From assembly GCF_003436275.1 (NCBI RefSeq), contig NZ_QSOP01000017.1, forward strand, positions 1 to 49,253: a DNA stretch of 49,253 nucleotides, written 5' to 3'. Below, piece after piece: positions 33,697 through 40,815 of the stretch (positions are counted from its first letter, which is position 1; each line of letters begins with the position of its first letter). This DNA is from Collinsella sp. TM09-10AT. GTDB taxonomy: Bacteria; Actinomycetota; Coriobacteriia; Coriobacteriales; Coriobacteriaceae. The position numbers and the translations under genes were made by a program. Below the pieces are notes generated by a model. It did no database searches. It saw nothing but the letters and a program-made list of their open reading frames with translations, and was not told where the DNA came from.

Positions 33697-34806
33697 GTGG
33701 CAGTGAAGATTGAGCGGCGCAACGAGCCGACAGGCGAACAGCTAGCGGCTTCCGTAATCCTAACAGGCGCTTCAGCGCTGCGCATGATGCGCGCCGAGCG
33801 CCGGCAGATGGGCTATATCAGCTGGAAGGACCTTAATCCCGATGAAGAGCGCCGTGTGCTGCGCACGTCGTCGCCCTCGACCGAGGATATCTATCTTCCT
33901 GACTTGGTGCGAATTGGAGCCGCAAGCGGCGAGGTGCAAGAGGATTTGTGCTTGCTGGTGGGATCTGCGGCGCAGCGCCGCCGCATGCCTAGCGTAGGCT
34001 GGTCCGTGTGTTCCGGGTTGCCCGCCGGCTCGATTCTAGAGGTGGAACCGGGGGTGTACAGCTTGTCTCCCGAGGCCCTCTGCCTTGCCGTTGCGCGCGA
34101 ACTTGGCTGTATCCAGGCATTTGCCCTGGCCCAGGAGCTGTGCTCTAAGATTTCACTGAGCGACCGCGGGAAGTATCTGCCTCCCTACACCTCGCCTGTT
34201 ACGAATAAACTTGCAAAGGACAAGGACCAGCCAGCAGACGTGGGCTACTTTGAAGTCGAGCCGGTGCTGATGCCCGATCGTCTGGCAGATTACCTTGCGG
34301 CATGCAAGGGGAATGTGGCCAAACAGCTGCTGCGTCTGTGTCCCTATCTTTCGGAAAACCTGCTCTCGCCCATGGAGTGCATCATGCTCGCCCTGTTTTC
34401 GCTTCCGTTTTCCTATGGCGGGTTTGCCTGCGGACCTTTTAAGACCGACTACAAGATCGAGTTCGATGACCGTGCGCAGGCAATCTCGGGGATGCCCCAT
34501 ACAGTTTGCGATGCATATCAGGAGGCAGCCCGGTTTGACCTGGAATACAACGGTGAGCTGGGCCATTCCTCTCGGAGGGGACGTATCCATGATGAAAAGC
34601 GCAACACGGGCTTGATTACTATGGGAATCGAGGTCGCGACGGTCAACAACGAAATGCTCTGTGACATGGAAGCGATGGAAGCGCTCGCATGGCGCATGCA
34701 CCAGCGTATGCGAAAGCGGTACCGGAATCGTGTCGATGCCCGCAGGAAGAAGCAAGAGGCGTTGCTTAATACGCTGCGGGCGTGTTTTGGGCTTAAGCCG
34801 GTCTAA
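33697..34806 (+). CDS. AbiEi-like / DUF559-type nuclease-fold protein (candidate)
   Basis: About 369 aa, starting at GTG 33697 behind GGGGTGG. The N-terminal half (LTGASALRMMRAERR; LCLLVGSAAQRRRMPSVGWSV; GVYSLSPEALCLAVARELG) resembles the pattern of AbiEi-type antitoxin-domain proteins found in actinobacteria. The C-terminal part resembles the DUF559/Vsr-like PD-(D/E)xK fold: FDLEYNGELGH (Asp282, Glu284, His290), then DEKRNTGLITMGIEVATV with an Asp/Lys/Arg cluster near 299-302. In DUF559 proteins the pattern is E-Y/V-D-G-x-x-H, D-x-x-R and G-I-x-V. These are my readings of the pattern, not a database hit. Function unknown; it could act in defence or DNA processing. It lies 10 bp after comF and just before a MITE-like element. 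Confidence 0.7.
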   Translation: MAVKIERRNEPTGEQLAASVILTGASALRMMRAERRQMGYISWKDLNPDEERRVLRTSSPSTEDIYLPDLVRIGAASGEVQEDLCLLVGSAAQRRRMPSVGWSVCSGLPAGSILEVEPGVYSLSPEALCLAVARELGCIQAFALAQELCSKISLSDRGKYLPPYTSPVTNKLAKDKDQPADVGYFEVEPVLMPDRLADYLAACKGNVAKQLLRLCPYLSENLLSPMECIMLALFSLPFSYGGFACGPFKTDYKIEFDDRAQAISGMPHTVCDAYQEAARFDLEYNGELGHSSRRGRIHDEKRNTGLITMGIEVATVNNEMLCDMEAMEALAWRMHQRMRKRYRNRVDARRKKQEALLNTLRACFGLKPV

Positions 34807-34840
34807 TTCACGTCGAAAATAGGGGGTTAATCATATGCCC

Positions 34841-35057
34841 TGGCCAAAATATGGCAAATATGAGTACTGTCACTAAATCAGTAACAGCAAAATCAAGGAA
34901 TTTAGGACTCGGAGGCGTCATAAAGTAAGAAGATAATAAACAAATGTAGAATAACTAAGCATCAGGTTGGCGACACTGAGCGCAAAATCTGTCCGAGAGG
35001 CTAAAACTGCCTGTTACTAAATTGGTGACAGTACTCATATTTGCCATTTTTTGGCCA
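34841..35057. mobile_element. MITE-like element, copy B (47-bp terminal inverted repeats)
   Basis: 217 bp bounded by 47-bp inverted repeats at 34841-34887 and 35011-35057 that agree at 43 of 47 positions. Ends begin TGGCCAAAA and carry CAAATATGAGTACTGTCAC, then a small hairpin (CTGTyACT / AGTAACAG). No open reading frame. The core is shared with the element at 2235-2463. Structure fits a non-autonomous MITE or REPIN-like element; no transposase or clear target duplication is visible. Confidence 0.75.
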
Positions 35058-35077
35058 CAGCACCCTAGGAAGGGTGC

Positions 35078-35106
35078 CCCGGAGCTCCCCATAGGGGAGC
35101 TCCGGG
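35078..35106 (+). repeat. Perfect 13-bp hairpin
   Basis: CCCGGAGCTCCCC (35078-35090), loop ATA, GGGGAGCTCCGGG (35094-35106). It is preceded by GCACCC/GGGTGC (35060-35077). No U-run follows. It may isolate the candidate RNA from upstream transcription. Confidence 0.6.
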
Positions 35107-35178
35107 CTTCACAGGGGCACGAATAGCCCACTCCGACCTGCGAAATCTGTACTCGCGATGCGAATGACGCCCCTAACC

Positions 35179-35207
35179 TTAAACTTTAGCTTGAACTTAG
35201 CTATAAT
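35179..35207 (+). promoter_or_regulatory. Promoter, -35 TTAAAC / -10 TATAAT
   Basis: TTAAAC at 35179-35184, 17-bp spacer, and a consensus TATAAT at 35202-35207. Transcription would start near 35214, leaving a leader of about 325 bases before the lipoprotein gene, or producing a free RNA. Confidence 0.7.
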
Positions 35208-35535
35208 GCGCTACGTTCCTACCAGGCTGTGGTTGCGGACGGACGAAATGCCCGTCCTAGTCCAAGACAGACGCGGTCAAAGGGATCCACGTAAGCGACC
35301 GCGTGCGCGCGGCGCGATCATGGCGCGTCCTAGATGTAAGCCGCACCGTCCGTTCTACTTTCTTTGGGGCAATACCGCCTCGCGGGCGAGCGGGCCAGTC
35401 GTGAAGGTGGCTGCGGCCTCCCGAGCAAACACCCCGGTGCGCAAGTGTGGGGTCAAATACCAGGTCAGCTGGTGGGAACAATCTGATATTCCGCGCATCG
35501 CACGGATCGTATACGACACAGAAGGCAGGGTAGTG
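35208..35535 (+). ncRNA. Candidate structured RNA (possibly raiA-motif RNA)
   Basis: GC-rich, noncoding, with its own promoter. Visible pairings: GGACGG / CCGTCC around ACGAAATGC near 35237-35256; ACGCGGTC (35271-35278) with GACCGCGT (35297-35304); GGTTGCGG (35231-35238) with CCGCACC (35341-35347); GGCGCG / CGCGTC near 35311-35329; ACCCC / GGGGT near 35431-35453. Some pairings compete or cross, suggesting pseudoknots. It lies between comF and hpf, the usual neighbourhood of the raiA-motif RNA. Identity is inferred from context and fold. Confidence 0.5.
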
Positions 35536-35538
35536 GAC

Positions 35539-36549
35539 ATGGTGAGGGGCAGCTTGATGCACGCGGCTCGGTTAGGTGCTGGGACCGCAGCGGTCATCGC
35601 CGTTTTGGGTCTGAGCGGATGCGCGTTCAACCCGCTGTCTACGTTCACGACTCCCACGATCGACCAGATCGAGTACGAGACCGTCACGCCCACGGTGTCG
35701 GATGATGCCCTGGTCACCCCCGGTACCCTGACGGTCGCCCTCGATACTTCCGATGCGCCGCAGGCCATGCAGGGCACCGACGGCGAGCTCACGGGGTATG
35801 CGGTCGACGCCGCCCGCGCCCTCGCAAGCCGCATGGGCCTTAAGGTCGCCTTTGTCGATGCGTCCTCGGCAGGTTCCGCGCTCGGCGACAAAAAGGCTGA
35901 TATCTTTATCGGCGAGATCAACTCCACGGACGGGGACGTTAGCTCGCTCGGCACCTGCCTGTACGATGCCGCTTCCGTGTTCGGTAGAACCAGCGATGGT
36001 GGGTCGCTAAACGTTTCCACCGATACCCTTAACACGTCTACTCTGGGTGTCCAGATGTCCTCGGCCTCGCAGGAGGCGCTTGCTAAGCAGAGCATCACCG
36101 CCAACCAAAAGACCTACCCCAACATCAACGAGTGCTTTGAGGCGCTCGAGTCCGGCGAGGTCGACTATGTGATCTGCGACTCCACGGCCGGCGGCTACCT
36201 TGCACGCCTGATGAGCGAGATCTCCTATGTCGGTGCGCTCGAGGCGCCCTCGACGCTTGGTGTTGCGGGCCTCTCGTCCAATGACGAACTGTGCCGTGCC
36301 GTGAGCGATGCCCTCGACGGCATCACGGTCGACGGTACGCTCGAGGCGGTCCACTCCGTCTGGTACGGCACGATGCCCTATGACCTCACCACCAAGACGG
36401 TCTCGGGCGCCGACGTGCAGCCGACCGACACCGGATCCAGCGAGTCCGCATCCTCCGATTCGAGCAGCGATGGTGCATCCTCCGAGGATAAATCGTCCAG
36501 CCAGGAGGGCACTATCACCGACGACGACATTAACAAGCTCAATAGCTAG
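35539..36549 (+). CDS. Solute-binding lipoprotein (SBP family 3-like)
   Basis: 336 aa, anchored lipoprotein. Signal peptide with lipobox LSGC near 22-26 and mature start at the Cys. The mature part has the SBP_bac_3 look: LTVALDTSDAPQAM near the N-terminus, GYAVDAARALASRMGLKVAFVDAS, DIFIGEINST, NECFEALESGEVDYVICDSTAG. Substrate-binding proteins of this type usually bind amino acids for ABC import, but no permease or ATPase is adjacent, so it may be orphan. The C-terminal 40 residues are Ser/Asp-rich. Start at ATG 35539 or at ATG 35557, which has GAGGGG seven bases upstream; both keep a working signal peptide. Frame continues upstream to 35158 without coding look. Confidence 0.85.
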   Translation: MVRGSLMHAARLGAGTAAVIAVLGLSGCAFNPLSTFTTPTIDQIEYETVTPTVSDDALVTPGTLTVALDTSDAPQAMQGTDGELTGYAVDAARALASRMGLKVAFVDASSAGSALGDKKADIFIGEINSTDGDVSSLGTCLYDAASVFGRTSDGGSLNVSTDTLNTSTLGVQMSSASQEALAKQSITANQKTYPNINECFEALESGEVDYVICDSTAGGYLARLMSEISYVGALEAPSTLGVAGLSSNDELCRAVSDALDGITVDGTLEAVHSVWYGTMPYDLTTKTVSGADVQPTDTGSSESASSDSSSDGASSEDKSSSQEGTITDDDINKLNS

Positions 36550-36559
36550 TTATTGCTAG

Positions 36560-36593
36560 GGGTGGCGTCTCCTATGCGCTAGGAGGGACGCCT
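36560..36593 (+). terminator. Hairpin after the lipoprotein gene
   Basis: GGCGTCtCCTA / TAGGaGGGACGCC around TGCGC, followed by TCTT. Weak U-run. Confidence 0.5.
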
Positions 36594-36615
36594 CTTCACG
36601 GTTTCAACACGCATC

Positions 36616-36650
36616 GCCGGGCTCTCCCAACAGGGGAGCCCGGCTTTTTC
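36616..36650 (+). terminator. Intrinsic terminator
   Basis: GCCGGGCTCtCC / GGgGAGCCCGGC with a CAACA loop and TTTTTCGTTT tail. With the hairpin at 36560 it forms a tandem terminator before hpf. Confidence 0.85.
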
Positions 36651-36865
36651 GTTTCCATAAAACCAGCAGGTCAAAGACATTTTTTAGGTGCAAAACCAAA
36701 GTCGCCTCGCTCTTCCATAGCGCACTTTGCCACAGAAAAGTGCGAGACTTCGGTATGCGGTATCAAGCAGTCGTTATTCGGGTCTTTAGGAATCCGCGTG
36801 ATTAAATGCACGGCAATGGGTACATAGCCAGTACAGTAAGTCCCCGAGGCAGATTGGAGCCACGT
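36651..36865 (+). other. hpf upstream region
   Basis: 215 bp without a gene. It contains an inverted repeat CGCACTTT (36721-36728) / AAAGTGCG (36737-36744) that could be a regulator site or a hairpin in the leader. No convincing promoter is visible. Confidence 0.4.
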
Positions 36866-37450
36866 ATGGATATCAAGGTTTCTGGACGCAAGACGACGGT
36901 AACCGATGCTCTGCGTGCGCATGTGGATGAGAAGATCGGCGAGGCGCTCAAGGTTTTCGATATCGAGCCCATGACGGTCGACGTTGTACTTCGTTATGAG
37001 AAGAACCCCTCGAACCCCAACCCGGCAATCGTCGAGGTTACGGTTCGTGCCCGCGGTTCGGTGATTCGCGTTGCCGAGCACGGTGCAGATATGTACGCCG
37101 CCATCGACCTCTCCGCCGATAAGGTCACCCGCCAGCTGCGTAAGTTCAAGACCAAGGTCGTGGACAACCGCCAGGGCGGTGCCAGCGCCGCGGATGTCGC
37201 ACCGGTCGAGCGCGTCGAGGATCTGGCCGACCTGCTGCTGCCCGAGGAGGAAGACGACCTGCTCGTCCGCGAGAAGGTTATCGACGTCACTCCGATGACT
37301 GAGGAGCAGGCGCTGGTGCAGACCGATCTGCTCGGTCACGACTTCTACGTGTTCGAGAACGCGACGACCGGCCTTATCAATGTGGTGTATCACCGTAAGA
37401 ATGGTGGATATGGCATCATCAAGCCCCGCATCGAAACACTTGACGAGTAA
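36866..37450 (+). CDS. hpf: Ribosome hibernation-promoting factor, long form (HPF/RaiA)
   Basis: 194 aa. N-terminal ribosome-binding domain (about 1-100: DIKVSGRKTTVTDALRAHVDEKI; YAAIDLSADKVTRQLRKFKTKV) and a C-terminal dimerisation domain (about 130-194: VIDVTPMTEEQALVQTDLLGHDFYVFENATTGLINVVYHRKNGGYGIIKP). Long HPF pairs two 70S ribosomes into inactive 100S dimers in stationary phase or stress. ATG at 36866 has GGAG six bases upstream. It follows a tandem terminator and ends with its own terminator, so it is monocistronic. The candidate structured RNA is about 1.3 kb upstream. Confidence 0.96.
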   Translation: MDIKVSGRKTTVTDALRAHVDEKIGEALKVFDIEPMTVDVVLRYEKNPSNPNPAIVEVTVRARGSVIRVAEHGADMYAAIDLSADKVTRQLRKFKTKVVDNRQGGASAADVAPVERVEDLADLLLPEEEDDLLVREKVIDVTPMTEEQALVQTDLLGHDFYVFENATTGLINVVYHRKNGGYGIIKPRIETLDE

Positions 37451-37479
37451 AATACGTTAACTTGCATGAGTTAACGGCT

Positions 37480-37511
37480 GGCGGCCATCCCATGCGGGTG
37501 GCCGCCTTTTT
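37480..37511 (+). terminator. Intrinsic terminator after hpf
   Basis: GGCGGCCATCCC / GGGTGGCCGCC with loop ATGC, followed by TTTTT. Only about 18 bp lie between its end and the degV start. Confidence 0.85.
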
Positions 37512-37529
37512 ACGTAAGGAGTCGCTTTG

Positions 37530-38483
37530 ATGGACAAGGCCGCATCCGCCGGTCATTCGGACCGTTGCCGCATCGTCGTCGATACCTGCTGCGACTTTAG
37601 CCCCGAGGTCGCCGCGAACCTCGATGTCGATATCTTGGGTTTCCCCTTCATTATCGATGGCGAGGAGCGCACGGATGACATCTGGTCGAGCATCACACCC
37701 AAGGAGTTCTACGACCGCATGCGCGCCGGTGCCCGCGTGTCCACCTCGGCTGTGTCGCTCGGTCGCTATATCGAGTTCTTTACCGAGTGCGCCAAAGAGG
37801 GTACGCCCACGGTCTACCTGTGCTTTACCTCGGCGCTGTCGTCGAGCTACAACTCCGCGTGCCAGGCGGCGGACGCCGTGCGCGCCGAGTATCCCAACTT
37901 TGAGCTGTACGTGGTCGACAACGCTCTGCCCTGCGCGACCGGCGAGCTCCTGGCGCTCGAGGCCGTGCGCCAGCGCTCGGCGGGACTGACTGCTAAGCAG
38001 CTGGTCGATTGGGCAAACGAGGCCAAGACCTACGTGCACGGTTACTTTACGCTCGAGAGCTTCGATGCGCTGGCTGCCGGCGGCCGCATTCCGCCCGCGG
38101 CGGCGCAGCTCACGGCAAAGCTCGACGTCAAGCCCGAGCTCTCCTACGACCTGGCCGGCTCGCTGTCGCTGATCGGCGTCAACCGCGGTCGCAAGAAGGC
38201 GCTCAAGTCCATCCTCAAGTCGTTCCGCGAGAACTACGTGCCCGATCGCACCATGCCCATCGCCATTATGACGGCCGATGCCGAAAAGGACGGCGACTGG
38301 CTCGAAGCCGCCATCCGCAAGGAGGAGGGTTGCGCCGACGTCACGATCATTCGCAGCTCCGTCGGTCCTACCATCGGCTCGCACGTGGGCCCCGGCATGG
38401 TGGCCTGCGCGTTTTGGGGTAAGAACCGCGCCGACAAGGCGTCGCTTTCCGACCGTATCGCCCGCCGCGTGCGCGGTCAGTAG
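37530..38483 (+). CDS. DegV-family fatty-acid-binding protein
   Basis: 317 aa. DegV fold: RIVVDTCCDFSPEVA near the N-terminus, FPFIIDGEERTDD, STSAVSLGRYIEFF (lipid-headgroup-contacting Ser/Thr loop), CFTSALSSSYNSA, VVDNALPCATGELLALEAV, and GSHVGPGMVACAFWG at the end. Homologues (FakB) bind fatty acids and present them to the FakA kinase for phosphorylation; no fakA is adjacent. The N-terminus has the extra Cys-Cys pair (DTCCDF). Start ATG at 37530 directly follows a TTG in frame at 37527; AAGGAG is eight bases before the ATG. Confidence 0.93.
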   Translation: MDKAASAGHSDRCRIVVDTCCDFSPEVAANLDVDILGFPFIIDGEERTDDIWSSITPKEFYDRMRAGARVSTSAVSLGRYIEFFTECAKEGTPTVYLCFTSALSSSYNSACQAADAVRAEYPNFELYVVDNALPCATGELLALEAVRQRSAGLTAKQLVDWANEAKTYVHGYFTLESFDALAAGGRIPPAAAQLTAKLDVKPELSYDLAGSLSLIGVNRGRKKALKSILKSFRENYVPDRTMPIAIMTADAEKDGDWLEAAIRKEEGCADVTIIRSSVGPTIGSHVGPGMVACAFWGKNRADKASLSDRIARRVRGQ

Positions 38484-38581
38484 GCAAGTAACGCGGCCGT
38501 AATCGATCCCAACTCACAGCCCAAACGCTGGCACCGAGTATTCAACCTGGTAATAACACCCAACCCAAAAGGAAAGGCTTC

Positions 38582-39661
38582 ATGGCAAACAAGCTCTCTG
38601 TCGCATTCATCGGCGCCGGAATCATGGGTGCCCCCATCGCCGGCCACATCCTGGATGCCGGCTATCCCGTCACGGTCAACAACCGTACCAAGTCCAAGGC
38701 CGCCGCGCTTATCGAGCGCGGCGCCGTCTGGGCCGATACGCCGGCAGATGCCGTGGCGAACGCCGACGTCGTCTTTACCATGGTGGGTTATCCCTCCGAG
38801 GTCGAGGAGCTCTACCTGGCGGGCGACGGCCTGCTCGCGTGCACTAAGCCCGGCGCGGTCCTGATCGACCTCACCACAAGCTCGCCCGAGCTGGCGCGCG
38901 ACATTGCCGAGGCCGCCCAGGTTTCCGGCCGCATGGCGTTTGACTGCCCCGTCACCGGCGGCGAGTCGGGCGCTATCGCCGGTACGCTCACGGCTATCGT
39001 GGGCGCTACCGAGAACGACATCGCGCCGGTCCGCGACATCCTTGCCACCTTTGCGGCCAACATCTGCTGCTTCGACGGCGCCGGCAAGGGCCAGGCTGCC
39101 AAGCTCGCCAACCAGGTGTCGCTGGGCGCCTGCATGGTCGGCATGGCAGACGCCATGGCATTTGCCGAGCTGAGCGGCCTTGACCTGGAGAAGACCCGCC
39201 AGATGATCCTGGGCGGTACCGGCAAGTCCGGCGCCATGGAGAGCCTGGCTCCCAAGGCGCTTGACGGCGACTACAAGCCCGGCTTTATGGTCGAGCACTT
39301 CATTAAGGACCTGCGCTTGGCGCTCGCTTACGCCGATGACCGCGAGCTCGCGCTGCCCGGTGCCGACGTCGCTTTTACGCTCTACGACATGCTCGACGCC
39401 ATCGGTGGCGCCAAGCTGGGCACCCAGGCCATCACGGTTCTCTACAAGGAGGAGGCCGACGCCATCGCCGCCGGTCTGGACTGGTCGCAGTATCGCCCCG
39501 AGGAGCATGGCGCTCACGAGGAAGGTTGCGGTTGCGGCGAGCACGGCGAGGACCATGAGTGCGGCTGTGGCCATCACCATGGCGAGGACCACGAGTGCTG
39601 CGGCGGCCACGGCCATGACGACGGCCACGAGTGCTGCTGCGGCCACCATCACGGGGAGTAG
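38582..39661 (+). CDS. Beta-hydroxyacid dehydrogenase (HIBADH/GarR family) with His/Cys-rich tail
   Basis: 359 aa. Residues 1 to about 300 form a normal family member: Rossmann FIGAGIMGAPIAGHIL at the start, DCPVTGGESGAIAGTLTAIVG (substrate region), the catalytic Lys in GAGKGQAAKLANQVSLGA near 177, and a C-terminal helical part. It should use NAD(P)+ to oxidise a 3-hydroxy acid or reduce its semialdehyde; substrate unknown. From about 305 to the end there is a tail rich in His, Cys, Gly, Glu and Asp: repeated motifs GCGCGEHGEDHE, CGCGHHHGEDHE, CCGGHGHDDGHE, CCCGHHHGE. This looks like a metal-binding or storage tail, unusual for the family. AAAGG precedes the ATG. The next gene starts six bases after the stop. 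Confidence 0.92.
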   Translation: MANKLSVAFIGAGIMGAPIAGHILDAGYPVTVNNRTKSKAAALIERGAVWADTPADAVANADVVFTMVGYPSEVEELYLAGDGLLACTKPGAVLIDLTTSSPELARDIAEAAQVSGRMAFDCPVTGGESGAIAGTLTAIVGATENDIAPVRDILATFAANICCFDGAGKGQAAKLANQVSLGACMVGMADAMAFAELSGLDLEKTRQMILGGTGKSGAMESLAPKALDGDYKPGFMVEHFIKDLRLALAYADDRELALPGADVAFTLYDMLDAIGGAKLGTQAITVLYKEEADAIAAGLDWSQYRPEEHGAHEEGCGCGEHGEDHECGCGHHHGEDHECCGGHGHDDGHECCCGHHHGE

Positions 39662-39666
39662 CGCCC

Positions 39667-40095
39667 ATGAGCTGGACGTTCGTGGTGCTTGCGCTGGTAC
39701 TCTTTCTCTTTGCGATCTACATCGGCTTTCTGTGCGGCCAGTGGGCGTGCGAAAAGCGTGTCATCACCAAGCGCGACTACTGGATTGCCAACTTTGCAGG
39801 AGCGGCGGCGGTCGTCCTACTGACCTGGGTGTTCTCGCTGTTCCCGCTGGTGCAGTTTGCGCCGATCGGCTGGCTCGGCGGCTTTATCGCCGGCCTTAAG
39901 ATGAGCTTTGGCGAGTCCGTCGGTCCATGGCGCAAGCACGACGAGGTTTTTAACGTCAACAAGGCTCATCGCGCCGCCGCCGACGCGGGCGACGCCGAGG
40001 AGCGCCGCCGTGCACGTCGCAATGGCGCGGCCGACCGGCAGCTCATCTCGGTCACCGATGACAGCAAGGGTGCTGGCAAGCACGCCAAGAAATAA
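39667..40095 (+). CDS. Small membrane protein of unknown function
   Basis: 142 aa. Two membrane helices (about 4-26 and 40-63: FVVLALVLFLFAIYIGFLCG and ANFAGAAAVVLLTWVFSLF) and probably a third short one (WLGGFIAGLKM). The C-terminal half is cytoplasmic, basic and Arg/Ala-rich (AEERRRARRNGAADR), ending GKHAKK. No recognised family. Start at ATG 39667 with GGGGAG eight bases upstream, inside the end of the previous gene. Six bases separate it from the dehydrogenase, and 15 from the next gene, so this is probably one operon reaching at least to the isocitrate dehydrogenase. Confidence 0.8.
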   Translation: MSWTFVVLALVLFLFAIYIGFLCGQWACEKRVITKRDYWIANFAGAAAVVLLTWVFSLFPLVQFAPIGWLGGFIAGLKMSFGESVGPWRKHDEVFNVNKAHRAAADAGDAEERRRARRNGAADRQLISVTDDSKGAGKHAKK

Positions 40096-40110
40096 AAAGA
40101 AGAGGTAACT

Positions 40111-40809
40111 ATGGCAGAAAACAAAGACGAACAGCTCACCGACGAGGAGCTGGCACAGCTCCAGCTGGCGGAGGAGAACGAGAACGCCGTCGACCGTCTG
40201 GTCCAGGAGCTCGGCTGCCCCACGCGCCGCATCCGCCAGTTTGCCGCCCGCGTGCTGCACCTGCTTGCCGAGCGCGATCCGCAGCGCGTCGTGCCCTGCG
40301 TGCCCGCGTTGATCGAGGCGCTCGACCGCCCCGAGGCGCAGACCCGCTGGGAGGCCCTCGATGCCCTGACGGCGCTCGCCACCACCTGCCCCGAGCAGCT
40401 GGGCGATGCCTTTGAGGGCGCCGAGACCGCACTGTTCGACGAGATCTCCTCCACGCTGCGCTATGCCGCCTTCCGCCTGCTGTGCGTGTGGGGCGCCACG
40501 AGCGTCGAGCGTTCGCGCGAGGCTTGGCCCATCCTGGACGAGGCCATCCAGTGCTACCACGGCGACCTTGAGTATCGCGACATGCTCGGTTGCCTGTACG
40601 AGTTTTGCCAGGGCGAGATCGACGCCGAGGTTGCCGAGAAGCTTGCGCTGCGCCTTAAGTTCGATGCCGAGAACGGTAAGGGCAGCTATCTTAAGGCCCG
40701 TTCGAGCGAGATTTGCGAAATGCTTGTTAAACGTTTTGGCCTGGATCTCTCCAAAAAGAAGAAGCGTGCTAGCGTAAAAAAATCTGACGACGCCGAAGAC
40801 GAGGAGTAA
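40111..40809 (+). CDS. HEAT-like repeat protein of unknown function
   Basis: 232 aa, all-helical. The region 25-130 looks like two or three HEAT-type repeats (RRIRQFAARVLHLLAERDPQRV; ALIEALDRPEAQTRWEALDALTALA). N- and C-termini are charged and low-complexity; the last 20 residues contain Lys runs followed by an acidic end (KKKKRASVKKSDDAEDEE). HEAT-like folds are protein-binding scaffolds. Function unknown. A GAAGAGG site precedes the ATG and the isocitrate dehydrogenase starts six bases after the stop. Confidence 0.8.
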   Translation: MAENKDEQLTDEELAQLQLAEENENAVDRLVQELGCPTRRIRQFAARVLHLLAERDPQRVVPCVPALIEALDRPEAQTRWEALDALTALATTCPEQLGDAFEGAETALFDEISSTLRYAAFRLLCVWGATSVERSREAWPILDEAIQCYHGDLEYRDMLGCLYEFCQGEIDAEVAEKLALRLKFDAENGKGSYLKARSSEICEMLVKRFGLDLSKKKKRASVKKSDDAEDEE

Positions 40810-40815
40810 CAGATT

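Larger units (their letters stand above)
34807..35538. other. Noncoding block of 730 bp: MITE-like element, hairpins, promoter and structured RNA candidate
   Basis: No gene is supported. In order: the inverted-repeat element (34841-35057), a GCACCC/GGGTGC hairpin (35060-35077), a perfect 13-bp hairpin (35078-35106), a promoter (35179-35207) and a GC-rich, highly foldable stretch (35208-35535). A continuous frame runs through part of it, but its product has no coding look. The AT-rich left part differs from the genome average. Confidence 0.75.

Noticed and set aside
35158..35538. In-frame upstream extension of the lipoprotein gene
   Set aside because: The extension is Arg/Pro-rich, would bury the signal peptide inside the protein, and overlaps the promoter and the foldable RNA candidate.
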